Of a DNA stretch of 64,000 nucleotides, positions 8,940 to 18,556 are shown piece by piece (within the stretch, counting starts at the first letter, position 1; every line of letters starts with the position of its first letter). This DNA comes from Thiomonas intermedia (lineage in GTDB: Bacteria > Pseudomonadota > Gammaproteobacteria > Burkholderiales > Burkholderiaceae_C), in contig NZ_CP020046.1 of NCBI RefSeq assembly GCF_002028405.1, positions 1,054,001 through 1,118,000 of the forward strand, in the 5' to 3' direction. The notes under the pieces are model-generated. The model did not search any database. It had not been told where the DNA came from and saw nothing but the letters and a program-made list of their open reading frames with translations. Both the position numbers and the translations under genes were made by a program.

Positions 8940-10070
8940 ATGCAAGCAGACGTCCTGATCCCACTTTGGCAAGACCTGGTGCGCGAAGCCGCTTCGCGCG
9001 GCGAGCGCATCCGCATTCATGGCGGCGGCAGCAAGGCGCCATGGTGGGCCGCGGCACAGCACAGCGGCGCCGACACCGCCGAACACACGCTCGACGCCAC
9101 GCTGCTGTCGGGCATCAACCACTTCGAGCCGACCGAGCTGGTCATCACCGCGCGAGCGGGCACGCCGCTCACCGAGATCGAAGCGGCGCTGGCCGAACAT
9201 CATCAGTTCCTGCCGTTCGAGCCGCCGCACTTCGCCCGCGCCAGCGGCGGGCAGGCCACGCTGGGCGGCATGGTGGCCAGCGCGATGAGCGGGCCGGCGC
9301 GCATCAGCGCGGGCGGGGTGCGCGACTATGTGCTGGGCGCCAGCCTGCTGAGCGGCCGCGGCGAGGTGCTGCGCTTCGGCGGTGAGGTGATGAAGAACGT
9401 CGCCGGCTTCGACGTCTCGCGGCTGCTGTGCGGTTCGCTGGGCTCGCTCGGCGTCATTCTCGACGTGTCGCTCAAGATCCTGCCCGTGGCCCCGGCGGAA
9501 ACCAGCCTGCGCTTTGCCATGACGCAAGACGAAGCCATCGCCCGCTGCAACGCCTGGGCGGCCCAACCCCTGCCGCTCAACGCCAGCGCCTGGCTGCCCG
9601 ACCGCAGCGGCAGCTCGGGCAAGGGCGTGCTCACGGTGCGGCTGCGCGGGGCGCGGGCCGCGGTGCAGGCCGCCGGCGCCAAGCTGGGCGGCGAGCGCAT
9701 GGCCGATACAGACGCCGCGACTTTCTGGACGGCGCTGCGCGAGCAGACGCTGCCGTGGTTCACACCGACCTGGCCGGGCGATTCGCAGGCTGCCCTGTGG
9801 CGCCTGTCGCTGCCCACCACCGCGCCGGCGCTCGATCTGTCGGGCACGCAGCTGGTGGAATGGTTCGGCGGCCTGCGCTGGCTGATCAGCGCCGCGCCGG
9901 CCTCCATCATTCTCGAAGCCGCGCGCCAGGCCGGCGGCCATGCCACACGCTTTCGCGGCGGCGATGCCAGGGCCCCCGTGTTCGAACCCACGCAAGCCAC
10001 GCTTCTGCGCATTCAGCGCCAAATCAAGACCGCCTTCGATCCGCACGGCGTGTTTCCCACCCTCTTCTGA
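8940..10070 (+). CDS. glcE: Glycolate oxidase FAD-binding subunit GlcE
   Basis: A 376-residue second flavin subunit of glycolate oxidase. The FAD_binding_4 region carries RIHGGGSKAPW (24-34), GGQATLGGMVAS and GEVMKNVAGFDVSRL, the last being a strong GlcE signature. It is shorter than GlcD, as expected. It starts 60 bp after glcD and ends 5 bp before glcF, so the three genes form one operon. GlcD and GlcE act with the iron-sulfur GlcF at the inner membrane to pass electrons towards quinone. Confidence 0.94.
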   Translation: MQADVLIPLWQDLVREAASRGERIRIHGGGSKAPWWAAAQHSGADTAEHTLDATLLSGINHFEPTELVITARAGTPLTEIEAALAEHHQFLPFEPPHFARASGGQATLGGMVASAMSGPARISAGGVRDYVLGASLLSGRGEVLRFGGEVMKNVAGFDVSRLLCGSLGSLGVILDVSLKILPVAPAETSLRFAMTQDEAIARCNAWAAQPLPLNASAWLPDRSGSSGKGVLTVRLRGARAAVQAAGAKLGGERMADTDAATFWTALREQTLPWFTPTWPGDSQAALWRLSLPTTAPALDLSGTQLVEWFGGLRWLISAAPASIILEAARQAGGHATRFRGGDARAPVFEPTQATLLRIQRQIKTAFDPHGVFPTLF

Positions 10071-10075
10071 TCACG

Positions 10076-11308
10076 ATGGAAACCCATCTCAGCCCCGAAT
10101 TCGCCGACACGCCCGAGGGCCAGCAGGCCGAGGCCATTCTGCGCAACTGCGTGCACTGCGGCTTCTGCACCGCCACCTGTCCCACCTATCAACTGCTGGG
10201 CGATGAACTCGACGGTCCGCGCGGCCGCATCTACCAGATCAAACAGGTGCTCGAAGGCGAGGCGCCCACCCGCAACACCCAGCTCCACCTCGACCGCTGT
10301 CTCACCTGCCGCAACTGCGAGACCACCTGCCCCTCTGGCGTGGAATACGGCCGCCTGGTGGACATCGGCCGTACCGTGGTCGATGCCAAGGTGGAACGTC
10401 CCGCCGGCGAAAAGCTCGCCCGCTGGGTCCTGCGCGAAGGCATGACGTCCAGCCTGTTCGCCCCGGCGCTCAAACTCGGCCAGGCGCTGCGTCCGCTGGT
10501 GCCCGCCGCGCTGCGCGACAAGGTGCCGCCCCGGCAGCGCTCGGGCAAGCGCCCGCAGCGCACCCACGCCCGCAAGGTGCTGATGCTGGGGGGCTGCGTG
10601 CAGCCTGCACTGATGCCCAATATCGGCGCGGCCACCGCCCGCGTGCTCGATGCCGTGGGGGTGCAGCCGCTGCTGGCCGATGGCGCGGGCTGCTGCGGCG
10701 CCATCCGCCAGCATCTGGCCGACCACGGCGGCGCGCTGGCCGACATGAAACGCAATGTCGATGCCTGGTGGCCGCTGGTCGAAAGCGGCACGGTCGAAGC
10801 CATCGTGATGGACGCCTCGGGCTGCGGCGCGATGGTCAGTGAATATGGCCACCACCTGCAGCACGACCCCGCCTACGCCGATCGCGCCCAGCGCATCGGC
10901 GCGCTGTGCCTCGACATCAGCGAATATCTGCCGCAGTTCGCCGCACCGCTCAAAACCTTGCTGAAGAACAAGCCGGTCGACCACCTCGCCTACCACCCGC
11001 CGTGCACCCTGCAGCACGCGCAGCAGGTGCGCGGCAAGGCCGAGACCCTGCTGCGCGACCTGGGCTTCGAGGTCAAGCTGCCGCTGGAAAGCCATCTGTG
11101 CTGCGGCTCGGCCGGCACCTACTCGGTGCTGCAGCCCGAGCTGTCGAAGGAGCTGCGCAACCGCAAGCTGCAGCACCTGGCCGAGACCGCGCCGCAGCGC
11201 ATCGTCAGCAGCAATATCGGCTGCATCCAGCACCTTCAGACGGGCACCACCATCCCCGTGCAACATTGGGTGGAATTGCTCGACGAAGCCCTGCACGGCA
11301 AGCCCTGA
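10076..11308 (+). CDS. glcF: Glycolate oxidase iron-sulfur subunit GlcF
   Basis: A 410-residue protein with two 4Fe-4S motifs near the N-terminus, CVHCGFCTATCPTY and CLTCRNCETTCPSG, followed by two CCG domains (GCCGAIRQHL and HLCCGSAGTYS) typical of GlcF and heterodisulfide-reductase-like subunits. It transfers electrons from the GlcDE flavins. The start at ATG 10076 lies 5 nt after the glcE stop. Its coding frame is open for more than 600 bp upstream within glcE, which is coincidental. It converges on the glutathione peroxidase gene 25 bp downstream. Confidence 0.95.
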   Translation: METHLSPEFADTPEGQQAEAILRNCVHCGFCTATCPTYQLLGDELDGPRGRIYQIKQVLEGEAPTRNTQLHLDRCLTCRNCETTCPSGVEYGRLVDIGRTVVDAKVERPAGEKLARWVLREGMTSSLFAPALKLGQALRPLVPAALRDKVPPRQRSGKRPQRTHARKVLMLGGCVQPALMPNIGAATARVLDAVGVQPLLADGAGCCGAIRQHLADHGGALADMKRNVDAWWPLVESGTVEAIVMDASGCGAMVSEYGHHLQHDPAYADRAQRIGALCLDISEYLPQFAAPLKTLLKNKPVDHLAYHPPCTLQHAQQVRGKAETLLRDLGFEVKLPLESHLCCGSAGTYSVLQPELSKELRNRKLQHLAETAPQRIVSSNIGCIQHLQTGTTIPVQHWVELLDEALHGKP

Positions 11309-11333
11309 GCCGCGGCCCCGCCCCGAGCAGGGC

Positions 11334-11843
11334 TCAGCCGGGCGCCTGCAGCGCCATCTCGATATCGGGACCGATGGATTCCGGCCGCTCCTGCGGCGCA
11401 TAGCGCTTGAGCACCTGGCCGTCGCGCCCGACCAGAAACTTGGTGAAGTTCCACTTGATGGCATGCGAGCCGAGCAGGCCCGAAGCCTCGCGGGTCAGCC
11501 AGCGCCACAGCGCATGCGCATGCTCGCCATTGACCTCGACCTTGGCGAACAAGGGAAACGTCGTGGCATAGCGGCTGGTGCAGAACTGCGCGATTTCCTC
11601 CGCGCTGCCCGGCTCCTGCGCGCCGAACTGGTTGCAGGGAAACGCCAGCACCGTGAACCCCTTCAGACCATAGCGTTCCTGCAAGGCCTGGAGTCCGGCG
11701 TATTGCGGCGTGAAGCCACAGGCGCTGGCCGTGTTCACGATGAGCAGCACCCGGCCGCGCCACTGCGCCAGCGCTTGCTCGCGGCCCTCGATATCGAGCG
11801 CGGAAAAATCGAAAGCGGTGTGAACAGGAGCCGCAGCGGTCAT
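11334..11843 (-). CDS. Glutathione peroxidase family protein
   Basis: A 169-residue thiol peroxidase that reduces hydroperoxides. The catalytic set is complete: Cys42 in NTASACGF, Gln72 in FPCNQFG and Trp131 in KWNFTKF. Cys replaces selenocysteine, as is usual in bacteria, so the reductant may be thioredoxin rather than glutathione. I start at ATG 11843, with GGGAG 7-8 nt upstream; a TTG five codons earlier is less likely. No signal peptide is visible, so it is cytoplasmic. The EamA transporter gene upstream on the same strand stops 24 bp away, so the two could be co-transcribed. Confidence 0.92.
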   Translation of the reverse strand: MTAAAPVHTAFDFSALDIEGREQALAQWRGRVLLIVNTASACGFTPQYAGLQALQERYGLKGFTVLAFPCNQFGAQEPGSAEEIAQFCTSRYATTFPLFAKVEVNGEHAHALWRWLTREASGLLGSHAIKWNFTKFLVGRDGQVLKRYAPQERPESIGPDIEMALQAPG

Positions 11844-11867
11844 GTCAGGATCTCCCAAAACAGCAGA

Positions 11868-12764
11868 TCAGGCCGTCTGCGGCGCTGCCGCGCGGGGCCA
11901 GGCCGCCAGCAGAATGGCCAACAGAATCAGACTACCACCGAACAAGGCCTGTGCGGACAGATGCTCGGCCCCGAGCAGCATGGCGCTGCCGCTGGCAAAC
12001 ACGATTTCCACCGTCATCACCACCGCGGTCATCGTGGACGGCAGACGCTCGGCGCCGTATTGCAGCCCCAGATTCGCCGCCAGAAACGCCAGCGCCATCA
12101 GCACCACGGGCACGACCCACGCCGGGGCCAGCGCGGGCACCGGGGAGACGCTGCCCTGCGCCGTCAGCACCGCCGCCACGCCGCCCGCCACGATCACGCC
12201 ACCGGCGAACATGGCCAGCCCGCGGGCTTCCGGCGGGGTATGCGCATACTTGCGCAACAGCACGTTGTTGAGCGCGAAGAACATGCCGCCGATCACCCCG
12301 AGCCAGTCCGCCGGATGTTGCGGCAGCGGCAGGCCGCCGCCTCGCGGCCACAACACCACCATGGCGCCCGCCAGCGCCAGAGCCAGACGCAGGCCGACCA
12401 GCCGGGTCAAGCGCTCGTCCAGCAACCAGCGCGCCAGCAGCGTGGCCCACACCGGCATGAGATAGAACAGCAGCACCACCCGCACCACGTCGCCCTCGGT
12501 CACCCCCCAGTTGAACGCGGCATTGGTTGCGCCAGACGCGATCAGAATGCCCCAGAGCGGAGGGTGCCGCCACAAGGCCCGCAGGGCCGACGGCCGCGCC
12601 ACCACGATGATCACGGTGCTCACCGCATACATCAGGGCGGTGGCCCACAGCGGGTTCAGGCCCAGACCGTTGAGATGGCGGAACGGCCACCAGGACACGC
12701 CCCAGACGAAGGCATTGAGCATCAGACCGCTGATCGCGGCCAGGGTGAAACGGGAAGGGTGCAT
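11868..12764 (-). CDS. EamA/DMT-family transporter
   Basis: A 298-residue multi-helix membrane protein with two EamA halves. The second half contains the family's conserved region around AANLGLQYGAERLPSTMTAVVM. The start is at MHPSRFTLAA (12764), just before the first hydrophobic helix; the frame is open further upstream but becomes Arg/Pro-rich and atypical. It is not obviously a recent duplicate of the EamA gene at 4279-5157, since the sequences differ throughout. The substrate is unknown. It is followed by gpx on the same strand. Confidence 0.85.
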   Translation of the reverse strand: MHPSRFTLAAISGLMLNAFVWGVSWWPFRHLNGLGLNPLWATALMYAVSTVIIVVARPSALRALWRHPPLWGILIASGATNAAFNWGVTEGDVVRVVLLFYLMPVWATLLARWLLDERLTRLVGLRLALALAGAMVVLWPRGGGLPLPQHPADWLGVIGGMFFALNNVLLRKYAHTPPEARGLAMFAGGVIVAGGVAAVLTAQGSVSPVPALAPAWVVPVVLMALAFLAANLGLQYGAERLPSTMTAVVMTVEIVFASGSAMLLGAEHLSAQALFGGSLILLAILLAAWPRAAAPQTA

Positions 12765-13115
12765 GGGAAGAACAGGTTGCCGCCAGCCGGCCGACCGGCA
12801 TCTCGCGGGCGGAAGGCGATTCGAGGCGGAAGAAAACGGCCACGGGGGCAGACGCCGCAAACCGGCGCCCAGGTGAAGCCGCGGCCCCGCGACGCGCCAG
12901 CCCTGCAGGATAACGAAGCCGCCGCCGCCCTGCGTGGCCCGGCATGGACGGCGGCCCGCCGTATGAATACGGCAGTGTCATTCGCATCAGATTTTTGCGA
13001 CAAAATTCACGCCAAACTTGCGGACAACATCGTAAAGTTGGGTCCATTCAGGGTGATGGCGACGGTTTGGCACCCACCAGCGCTCATCATGCGTGCGCAT
13101 CCATCAGGCTCAGAC

Positions 13116-16100
13116 ATGCAAGAACGGGAGATTGCCCTCCGACTGCTCGACCTGCCCAGCGAAATGCTGCGGGGCCTGGCCGAGGGCCGTCCCGTCGCCG
13201 AGCTGGCGGCCATGCTGTGCCGCATGGCCGAAGCGTCTGCGCCGGGGCGCATCGCCAGCGTCCTGCGCATAGGGTCCGATGGCGCACTGCATCCGCTGAC
13301 GGCGCCCAGCAGCCCGCCCGACATGCTCGCCGCACTCGACGGCCTCAACCCCGGTCCGCATGCCGGGTCCTGTGGCAATGCGGTGTTCCACAACGCCCCC
13401 ACCTTCATCGAAGACATTCCTTCGGATGACCGCTGGGACGATCTGCGCGCCGTTGCCGAACAATGGCAACTGCGCTCGTGCTGGTCTTGGCCGGTGCGCG
13501 ATGGCGCCCAGGTGATCGGCAGTTTCGCCCTCACCGGGCTGGAACCCGGCGCCCCCAATGCGGACGAGCGCAGGCTGCTCGAATTCGTCGCCTCCATGGT
13601 GGGCGCCCTGCTGCACATGGACCAGTTGCAGCGCGAGCGCGAGTCGGCCGAGCGGCTGCGCCAGGCCATGCTCGACAACGCGCTGGTGGCCATCGCGCTG
13701 GTGGGCGGCCGCATCATCCGCAGCGGCAACGCGCGCATGGCCCGCATGTTCGGCTATCCCGACACCGCGTCGCTGCAAGGCCTGCCGGCCCGTGCGCTCT
13801 ACGCCGACGATGCCGTGTTCGCCTCGGTCGGCGCCGAGTTGTACGCCGCGATGACGCGGGGCGAATCGGTGACGCGCGAAGTCCCCATGCGCCGCAGCGA
13901 TGGCAGCCTGTTCTGGTGCGAACTTACCGGCCAAGCGGTCACCGGCCAGCCCGGCGTCGATTCCGTGTGGGTGGCGCAAGACGTGAGCGAACGCCATGCC
14001 GCCGACGAGCGTATGCGCTGGCAGGCCCGTCATGACGCACTCACGCGTCTGCCCAACCGCTACGCCCTGGACGAATGGCTGCCGAACCGGCTCGCTGAAG
14101 CCCGGTTGCGCGGCGCCGTCGTGGCCATCGGCCTGCTCGATCTCGACGACTTCAAGGCCATCAACGATCTGTGGGGTCACGCCGCGGGCGATGCCGTCCT
14201 CAAACAGGTGGCGCAGCAACTCGGCGCCAGCCTCGATGCGCGCGATCTGCTCGCGCGCATCGGCGGCGACGAGTTCGTGCTGGTGATCGAAGGCCCCGAA
14301 GGCGATGCGGATATCGAGCGCCGTCTGGCGTCCCTGGGCGAGCTGCTCCCGCTTGCGGTGCCCCTGCCCGAAGACAAAGTCAGCCATCTCGGCCTCAGCC
14401 TGGGCCTGGCCGTGTTCCCGCATGACGGCGACGATCCCGACACGCTATTGCGCCGCGCCGACGCCGCGCTGCACAGCATCAAGCTGCACAAACGCACCCG
14501 CCAGCACTGGTGGCTGCGCTGGGGGCATGAGGTCGAGTCGGACCTGATCGAGGACGGCATCGACCACTGGCTGCCGCAGCCCTACGGCCCGCAGGCCGAG
14601 GCCCTGCTGCGCATCGCCGCGCCGCACTACCACGGCGTGGCGGCTGCCTTCATCGACCAGTTCTACGCCCTGGTCGGGCGCGACGCCGAATCCAGCCTGC
14701 TGCTCAGCCACCTCACCCCGGAGGAATTCACCCATCTCAAGGCGCGGCAGGTCGATCATTTCCGGCGTCTGCTCGGCCCGGAACTGCTGGAGGCCGAGCA
14801 TGTGCGCGAAGCCACGCGCATCGGCGAGATCCACGCGCTGGTAGGCGTGCCCACGCGGCTTCTGGTGCAGTCGGCCGGGCTCTATCTGCAGGCCCTGATC
14901 GACATGAGTCACGCGATGCCCGCACGCTCGCGCGACCGCCGGCGCATCGTCCAGTTGCTCACCGCGCGCATGCAGTCCGAACTGCAGACCGAGGTGGAAG
15001 CCGCGCAGGCGCTGCGCGAGCGCTACCAGCAATGCGTCATCGCCCTGGAGCACGCCCTGCAGGACGGCGCGCCCTGGAGCGAGTTCATGCAGATGGCCCT
15101 CGACCGGCTCATCACCCTGCCCGGTTTGAAGGCTGCGGGCATGGGCGCGCCCGACGCCAACGGCGAGTTCGTGGTGGAGCTGTCCTCCGGTCTCGAGCCC
15201 TTCGCCCGCGCCATGCAAAAGCACTACGGCGCGCTCAAGGTGCCCAAACTGCAGGGCTCGCACGCCGAAAGCATCGGCCCCACGGCCGCGGCCTGGCAGA
15301 CCGAGCAGGTCTGCACGCTGGCGAGCTACGCGCTCGACGAAGCCGGCACACCCTGGCGCGAGGCCGCGCTCGAAGCCAGCATCCGCAGCGCCGCGTCCAT
15401 TCCGCTGACCGACCGCAACGGCCGCGTGGTCGTCGTGCTCAGCCTGTACGGCAGCTACCCCGCCATGTTCGAGCGCAGCGCGGCGCGCAGCTTCCTCGAC
15501 AACCTGGGCCAGACCCTGAGCCGCGCCTGGCAACGCCTGCATGCCCACAGCCGCCAGCAACCCGTGCCCGTGGCACTGCGCCAGCGCTGGCGCACCAGCC
15601 TGTTCGATCATGGGCTGGAGATGCATCTGCAACCCGTCGTCGACCTGCAGACCGGCAAGCCCTACGCCGTCGAGGCCCTCGCCCGCCTGCGCATGGACGA
15701 CGGCAGCCTCGCCATGCCGGGCCAGTTCCTGCCCTGGTTCGGCCACGCCGAACTCTCGCGCCTGTTCCGCGGCGGGCTTGAGCAAACCCTGGCCCACATC
15801 GCCCGCTGGGACACCGAGGGCGTGCGCCTGAACCTGAGCCTGAACCTGCCGCTTGACGTGCTGCTGCAGCCCGACTGCCGCGACCGCGTGGCCGCCGCGC
15901 TGCACAGCGCGGGCGTGGCCCCCGAGCGTCTGTCCCTCGAAATGCTCGAAAACGCCGAGTTCGACGATCCGAAGCGCCGCGACGACGCCGTGCGCGAACT
16001 CGCCGCCACCGGAGTGCGGCTGGTCATGGACGATCTGGGCAGCGGCTACTCCAGCCTGCTGCGCCTGCGCACCCTGCCCTTCCACACCGTCAAGATCGAC

Positions 16101-16475
16101 CAGAGTCTGGTGCGCGAAGCCGGGCGCGATCCCGAGCAGGCCATCGGTTTCATCGGCGCCCTGGTTCAGCTGGCCCAGAGTCTGGGCCTTTGGGTCGTGG
16201 TCGAAGGGCTGGAGACGCCCGATCTGGTCGAGGCCGCGACCCTGCTGGGTGCCGACGCCGGCCAGGGCTATGCCCTGGCGCGGCCCATGCCCGCGGCCGA
16301 TGTACCCAACTGGGTGCGCCACTTCCATTGCCCGATCGATCCGCGCCACCCCTCGACACAACTGGGCCGTCTGGCGCTGGACTGGATGGCGCAGCACGGC
16401 CGCCAGCTCGCCGACGAATCGGCCCGCCGCCTGCTGCACGCCGCCCGGCGCAAAGCCCTGGGTACCCGCGCCTGA
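13116..16475 (+). CDS. Multi-sensor c-di-GMP cyclase/phosphodiesterase: GAF-PAS-GGDEF-globin-GAF-EAL
   Basis: A soluble protein of about 1119 residues. Rough order: GAF (20-165), PAS (180-295), GGDEF (302-460) with an intact GGDEF active site at 383-387, a globin-coupled-sensor-like domain (490-625), a second GAF (635-805) and EAL (820-1085). The globin domain has IGEIHALVGVP around His573, matching the proximal-His region of DosC (AEVHARIGIP). The EAL domain keeps VEALARLR, MDDLGSGYSS, KIDQSL and VVEGLET, so both synthesis and breakdown of c-di-GMP look possible. The start at 13116 follows an AGG; ATG 13089 is an alternative. No transmembrane segments are seen. Oxygen or another haem ligand probably tunes activity. 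Confidence 0.88.
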   Translation: MQEREIALRLLDLPSEMLRGLAEGRPVAELAAMLCRMAEASAPGRIASVLRIGSDGALHPLTAPSSPPDMLAALDGLNPGPHAGSCGNAVFHNAPTFIEDIPSDDRWDDLRAVAEQWQLRSCWSWPVRDGAQVIGSFALTGLEPGAPNADERRLLEFVASMVGALLHMDQLQRERESAERLRQAMLDNALVAIALVGGRIIRSGNARMARMFGYPDTASLQGLPARALYADDAVFASVGAELYAAMTRGESVTREVPMRRSDGSLFWCELTGQAVTGQPGVDSVWVAQDVSERHAADERMRWQARHDALTRLPNRYALDEWLPNRLAEARLRGAVVAIGLLDLDDFKAINDLWGHAAGDAVLKQVAQQLGASLDARDLLARIGGDEFVLVIEGPEGDADIERRLASLGELLPLAVPLPEDKVSHLGLSLGLAVFPHDGDDPDTLLRRADAALHSIKLHKRTRQHWWLRWGHEVESDLIEDGIDHWLPQPYGPQAEALLRIAAPHYHGVAAAFIDQFYALVGRDAESSLLLSHLTPEEFTHLKARQVDHFRRLLGPELLEAEHVREATRIGEIHALVGVPTRLLVQSAGLYLQALIDMSHAMPARSRDRRRIVQLLTARMQSELQTEVEAAQALRERYQQCVIALEHALQDGAPWSEFMQMALDRLITLPGLKAAGMGAPDANGEFVVELSSGLEPFARAMQKHYGALKVPKLQGSHAESIGPTAAAWQTEQVCTLASYALDEAGTPWREAALEASIRSAASIPLTDRNGRVVVVLSLYGSYPAMFERSAARSFLDNLGQTLSRAWQRLHAHSRQQPVPVALRQRWRTSLFDHGLEMHLQPVVDLQTGKPYAVEALARLRMDDGSLAMPGQFLPWFGHAELSRLFRGGLEQTLAHIARWDTEGVRLNLSLNLPLDVLLQPDCRDRVAAALHSAGVAPERLSLEMLENAEFDDPKRRDDAVRELAATGVRLVMDDLGSGYSSLLRLRTLPFHTVKIDQSLVREAGRDPEQAIGFIGALVQLAQSLGLWVVVEGLETPDLVEAATLLGADAGQGYALARPMPAADVPNWVRHFHCPIDPRHPSTQLGRLALDWMAQHGRQLADESARRLLHAARRKALGTRA

Positions 16476-16494
16476 GCGGCGCGGCGATGCCCTC

Positions 16495-16775
16495 TCGATC
16501 CTTGGTGGAAAAGGATGAAGGGTTCATGGGCCGCGCCATGCAACGACCTCCCCCTCCCAACCTCCCCCACAGCGTGGGGGAGGAGTAAACAGCGCTGCGC
16601 GCAATCTGCATACGCCCTCCCAACCTCCCCCGCGATGTGGATGAGGCGTAAACAGCGCTGCGCGCGATCGGCGCAAGCGCCTCCCAACCTCTCTCAGCGT
16701 TGTGGGGGGACGCCGATTGGCTCCCTCCCCACTCGTGGGGAGGGCTGGGGTGGGGAGGTGCAGATCGCCCGCGAC
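16495..16775. repeat. 63-bp-unit repeat element (copy 2)
   Basis: The left end (GATCCTTGGTGGAAAAGGATG, GGGTTCATGGGCCGCGCCATG) is clearly related to the left ends at 2153 and 27120. It is followed by CTCCCCCAC-type hairpin units: one good copy, one degraded (CCCCGCGATGTGGATGAGG) and one strongly altered, then a CCCTCCCCACTCGTGGGGAGGG end unit. No clear inverted right end remains; a GACGCGCGAAGG tract follows that also occurs outside the 27120 element. It lies between two convergent genes and could serve as a terminator region. Confidence 0.75.
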
Positions 16776-16807
16776 CGCGACGCGCGAAGGCCTTGTTCGG
16801 CGTGGCC

Positions 16808-17611
16808 TTATCGCTGCAGCGCGGCAATGCCCTGCTGCAGCGTGGCCGCCGAAAGCTCGCCAATGTGCAACGCCTTCACCTGGCCATCGGCGCCGATGAA
16901 CAAGGTTGTGGGCAGACCGGGCGACTGGTAGGCCGACAGCAGGCGGCTATCCGGGTCGAGCAGGATCTCGGGCTGGCCCAGCCGCTCGCGCGCCAGATAG
17001 CCCGCTACGCGCGAGGCGGTCTCGCCTTCGTTGACCAGCACGATGCGCGCCCCGGTCTGCTGCTGCGCGGCCTGGATCAGCAAGGGCAACTCACGGCGAC
17101 AAGGCGGACACCAGGTGGCCCAGAGATTGACCACGGCGGGCTGGCCGCGCAGACTGGCCAGAGCCACCGGGCGGCCCTGCAAGGTCTGCAGGGTGAGATC
17201 GGGCAGGGGCGGACGCGGCGGCTGGATCAGGCTCAGCGTTGCCAGCCCCGCCAGCACGAGGGCCGCCCCCGCGCCGGCGCTCAGCGGCAGGCTCCGCCGC
17301 AGCGCCGGACGCCGCCAGGCGACAAACGCCACGGCAACGACGGCCACACTCCAGCCCGTCCAGGCATCGAAGCCGCGGTCACGGATGTCGATCATCGCCA
17401 GCACGCTGGCATAGTCGGCGCCATGCCTCGCCACGAACCCGGCACGGGCCGCCACCAGCGCCAGCACCAGCAGGGGCAGGAGCAGAGGTTCGGCATTGCC
17501 GCGCCCGGTCTTCTGCGCCAGGCCCGCCACCCACACGGCCGCGGCGTAGCCCAGCACCAGCAGCAGCGGTGACCAGGGCAGCACCAGCGGACCCAGTCGC
17601 AAAGCGTCCAT
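16808..17611 (-). CDS. Membrane-anchored TlpA/thioredoxin-like redox protein
   Basis: A 267-residue protein with about four N-terminal membrane segments (residues 1-130) and a periplasmic thioredoxin fold with the active site WATWCPPCRREL near residue 160. The cis-proline region SPGLPTTLFIG is also present. It probably reduces or oxidises disulfides in cell-envelope proteins. The membrane part faintly resembles the start of prolipoprotein diacylglyceryl transferase, an architecture I have seen in Burkholderiales thioredoxins. The start at MDALRLGPL (17611) fits the topology. The upstream neighbour is mscS (56-bp gap, same strand). Confidence 0.82.
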   Translation of the reverse strand: MDALRLGPLVLPWSPLLLVLGYAAAVWVAGLAQKTGRGNAEPLLLPLLVLALVAARAGFVARHGADYASVLAMIDIRDRGFDAWTGWSVAVVAVAFVAWRRPALRRSLPLSAGAGAALVLAGLATLSLIQPPRPPLPDLTLQTLQGRPVALASLRGQPAVVNLWATWCPPCRRELPLLIQAAQQQTGARIVLVNEGETASRVAGYLARERLGQPEILLDPDSRLLSAYQSPGLPTTLFIGADGQVKALHIGELSAATLQQGIAALQR

Positions 17612-17666
17612 GCTCAGCCGCGCCGACAGGCACTGGTGGCGGTCAGCCGCGAAAACACGGCCATCG

Positions 17667-18482
17667 TTACTGCGCCTTCCCCACCCAGACCTGCTTGGGC
17701 AGGGCGTAGGCAAACCCGGCCTGCGACAGGGCTTCGCGGATCGTGCGGTTGGTGTCGAAATACACCTGCCAATAGTGGGCGTTATTGCAGAACGGAAAGA
17801 CCGTGAGCACCGGGCCGACGCTGTTGAATTCGAGAATTTCGATCACCGGCGCCGGGTTGGCCAGCACATTGGGAATGGCCTGCACCTGTTTGCGCAGCAA
17901 GTCCATGGCGGCGGCGTGATCGGCGTCGCTGGACAACTGGCATTTGAGATCGACGCGGCGGTAGTCGTTGGTCGAGAAATTCTCGATGGTGTTGCCCAGA
18001 ATCTTGCCGTTGCCTACGAAGGTGAGCACGTTGTCGAGTGTCACCAAGGACGTGACGAACAGCCCGACCTCCTTCACCGTGCCCGTCACCTCGCCCGCCT
18101 TGACGAAGTCGCCCACCTTGAAGGGCTTGAGCACCAGCAGGAACGCCCCGGCGGCGAAGTTGCCCAGCAGCCCGCTCCACGCCGCGCCGATAGCCACGCC
18201 CGCGCCCGCCACCAGGGCGGCGAAGGTGGTGGTCTGCACGCCGAAGTAACCCAGGATGGCCACCACCAGCACGATATTGAGCGCGATGCTCACGAAGCTG
18301 ATGATGTAGCGCGTGAGCATGGGGTCGAACCGCTGCCGCTCCAGCATGCCGCGCAGCAGCTTGTCGGCCATGCGGATGAGCCAGCGGCCCAGAATCCAGA
18401 GAGCAATCGCCGCGAGAATTTTCATTCCCGCCTCGGTGGCGTATTGCAGGAGGAGATTGCTGTAGTGCTGCACGTCGTTCAT
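17667..18482 (-). CDS. mscS: Small-conductance mechanosensitive channel, MscS family
   Basis: A 271-residue pore protein that opens under membrane tension to release solutes on osmotic downshock. Three N-terminal helices lead into the glycine/alanine-rich pore helix LVAGAGVAIGAAWSGLLGNFAAGAF, followed by the beta domain (FKVGDFV, GTVKEVGLF) and NNAHYWQVYF in the C-terminal alpha/beta domain. The length matches E. coli MscS. ATG 18482 is preceded by AGGAGA, which settles the start against a longer open frame. The C-terminus ends with a charged tail. Confidence 0.92.
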   Translation of the reverse strand: MNDVQHYSNLLLQYATEAGMKILAAIALWILGRWLIRMADKLLRGMLERQRFDPMLTRYIISFVSIALNIVLVVAILGYFGVQTTTFAALVAGAGVAIGAAWSGLLGNFAAGAFLLVLKPFKVGDFVKAGEVTGTVKEVGLFVTSLVTLDNVLTFVGNGKILGNTIENFSTNDYRRVDLKCQLSSDADHAAAMDLLRKQVQAIPNVLANPAPVIEILEFNSVGPVLTVFPFCNNAHYWQVYFDTNRTIREALSQAGFAYALPKQVWVGKAQ

Positions 18483-18556
18483 GAAGACTCTCCTGGTAAG
18501 CAAATCGGACAGGCCGATTCTGCAACGCCTTGCGGGCAGGACGAAGCGGCGAACTG

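Noticed and set aside
14445-16439. A 664-codon minus-strand open frame inside the GGDEF/EAL gene
   Set aside because: Low-complexity His/Gln/Gly composition and no motif; antisense shadow.
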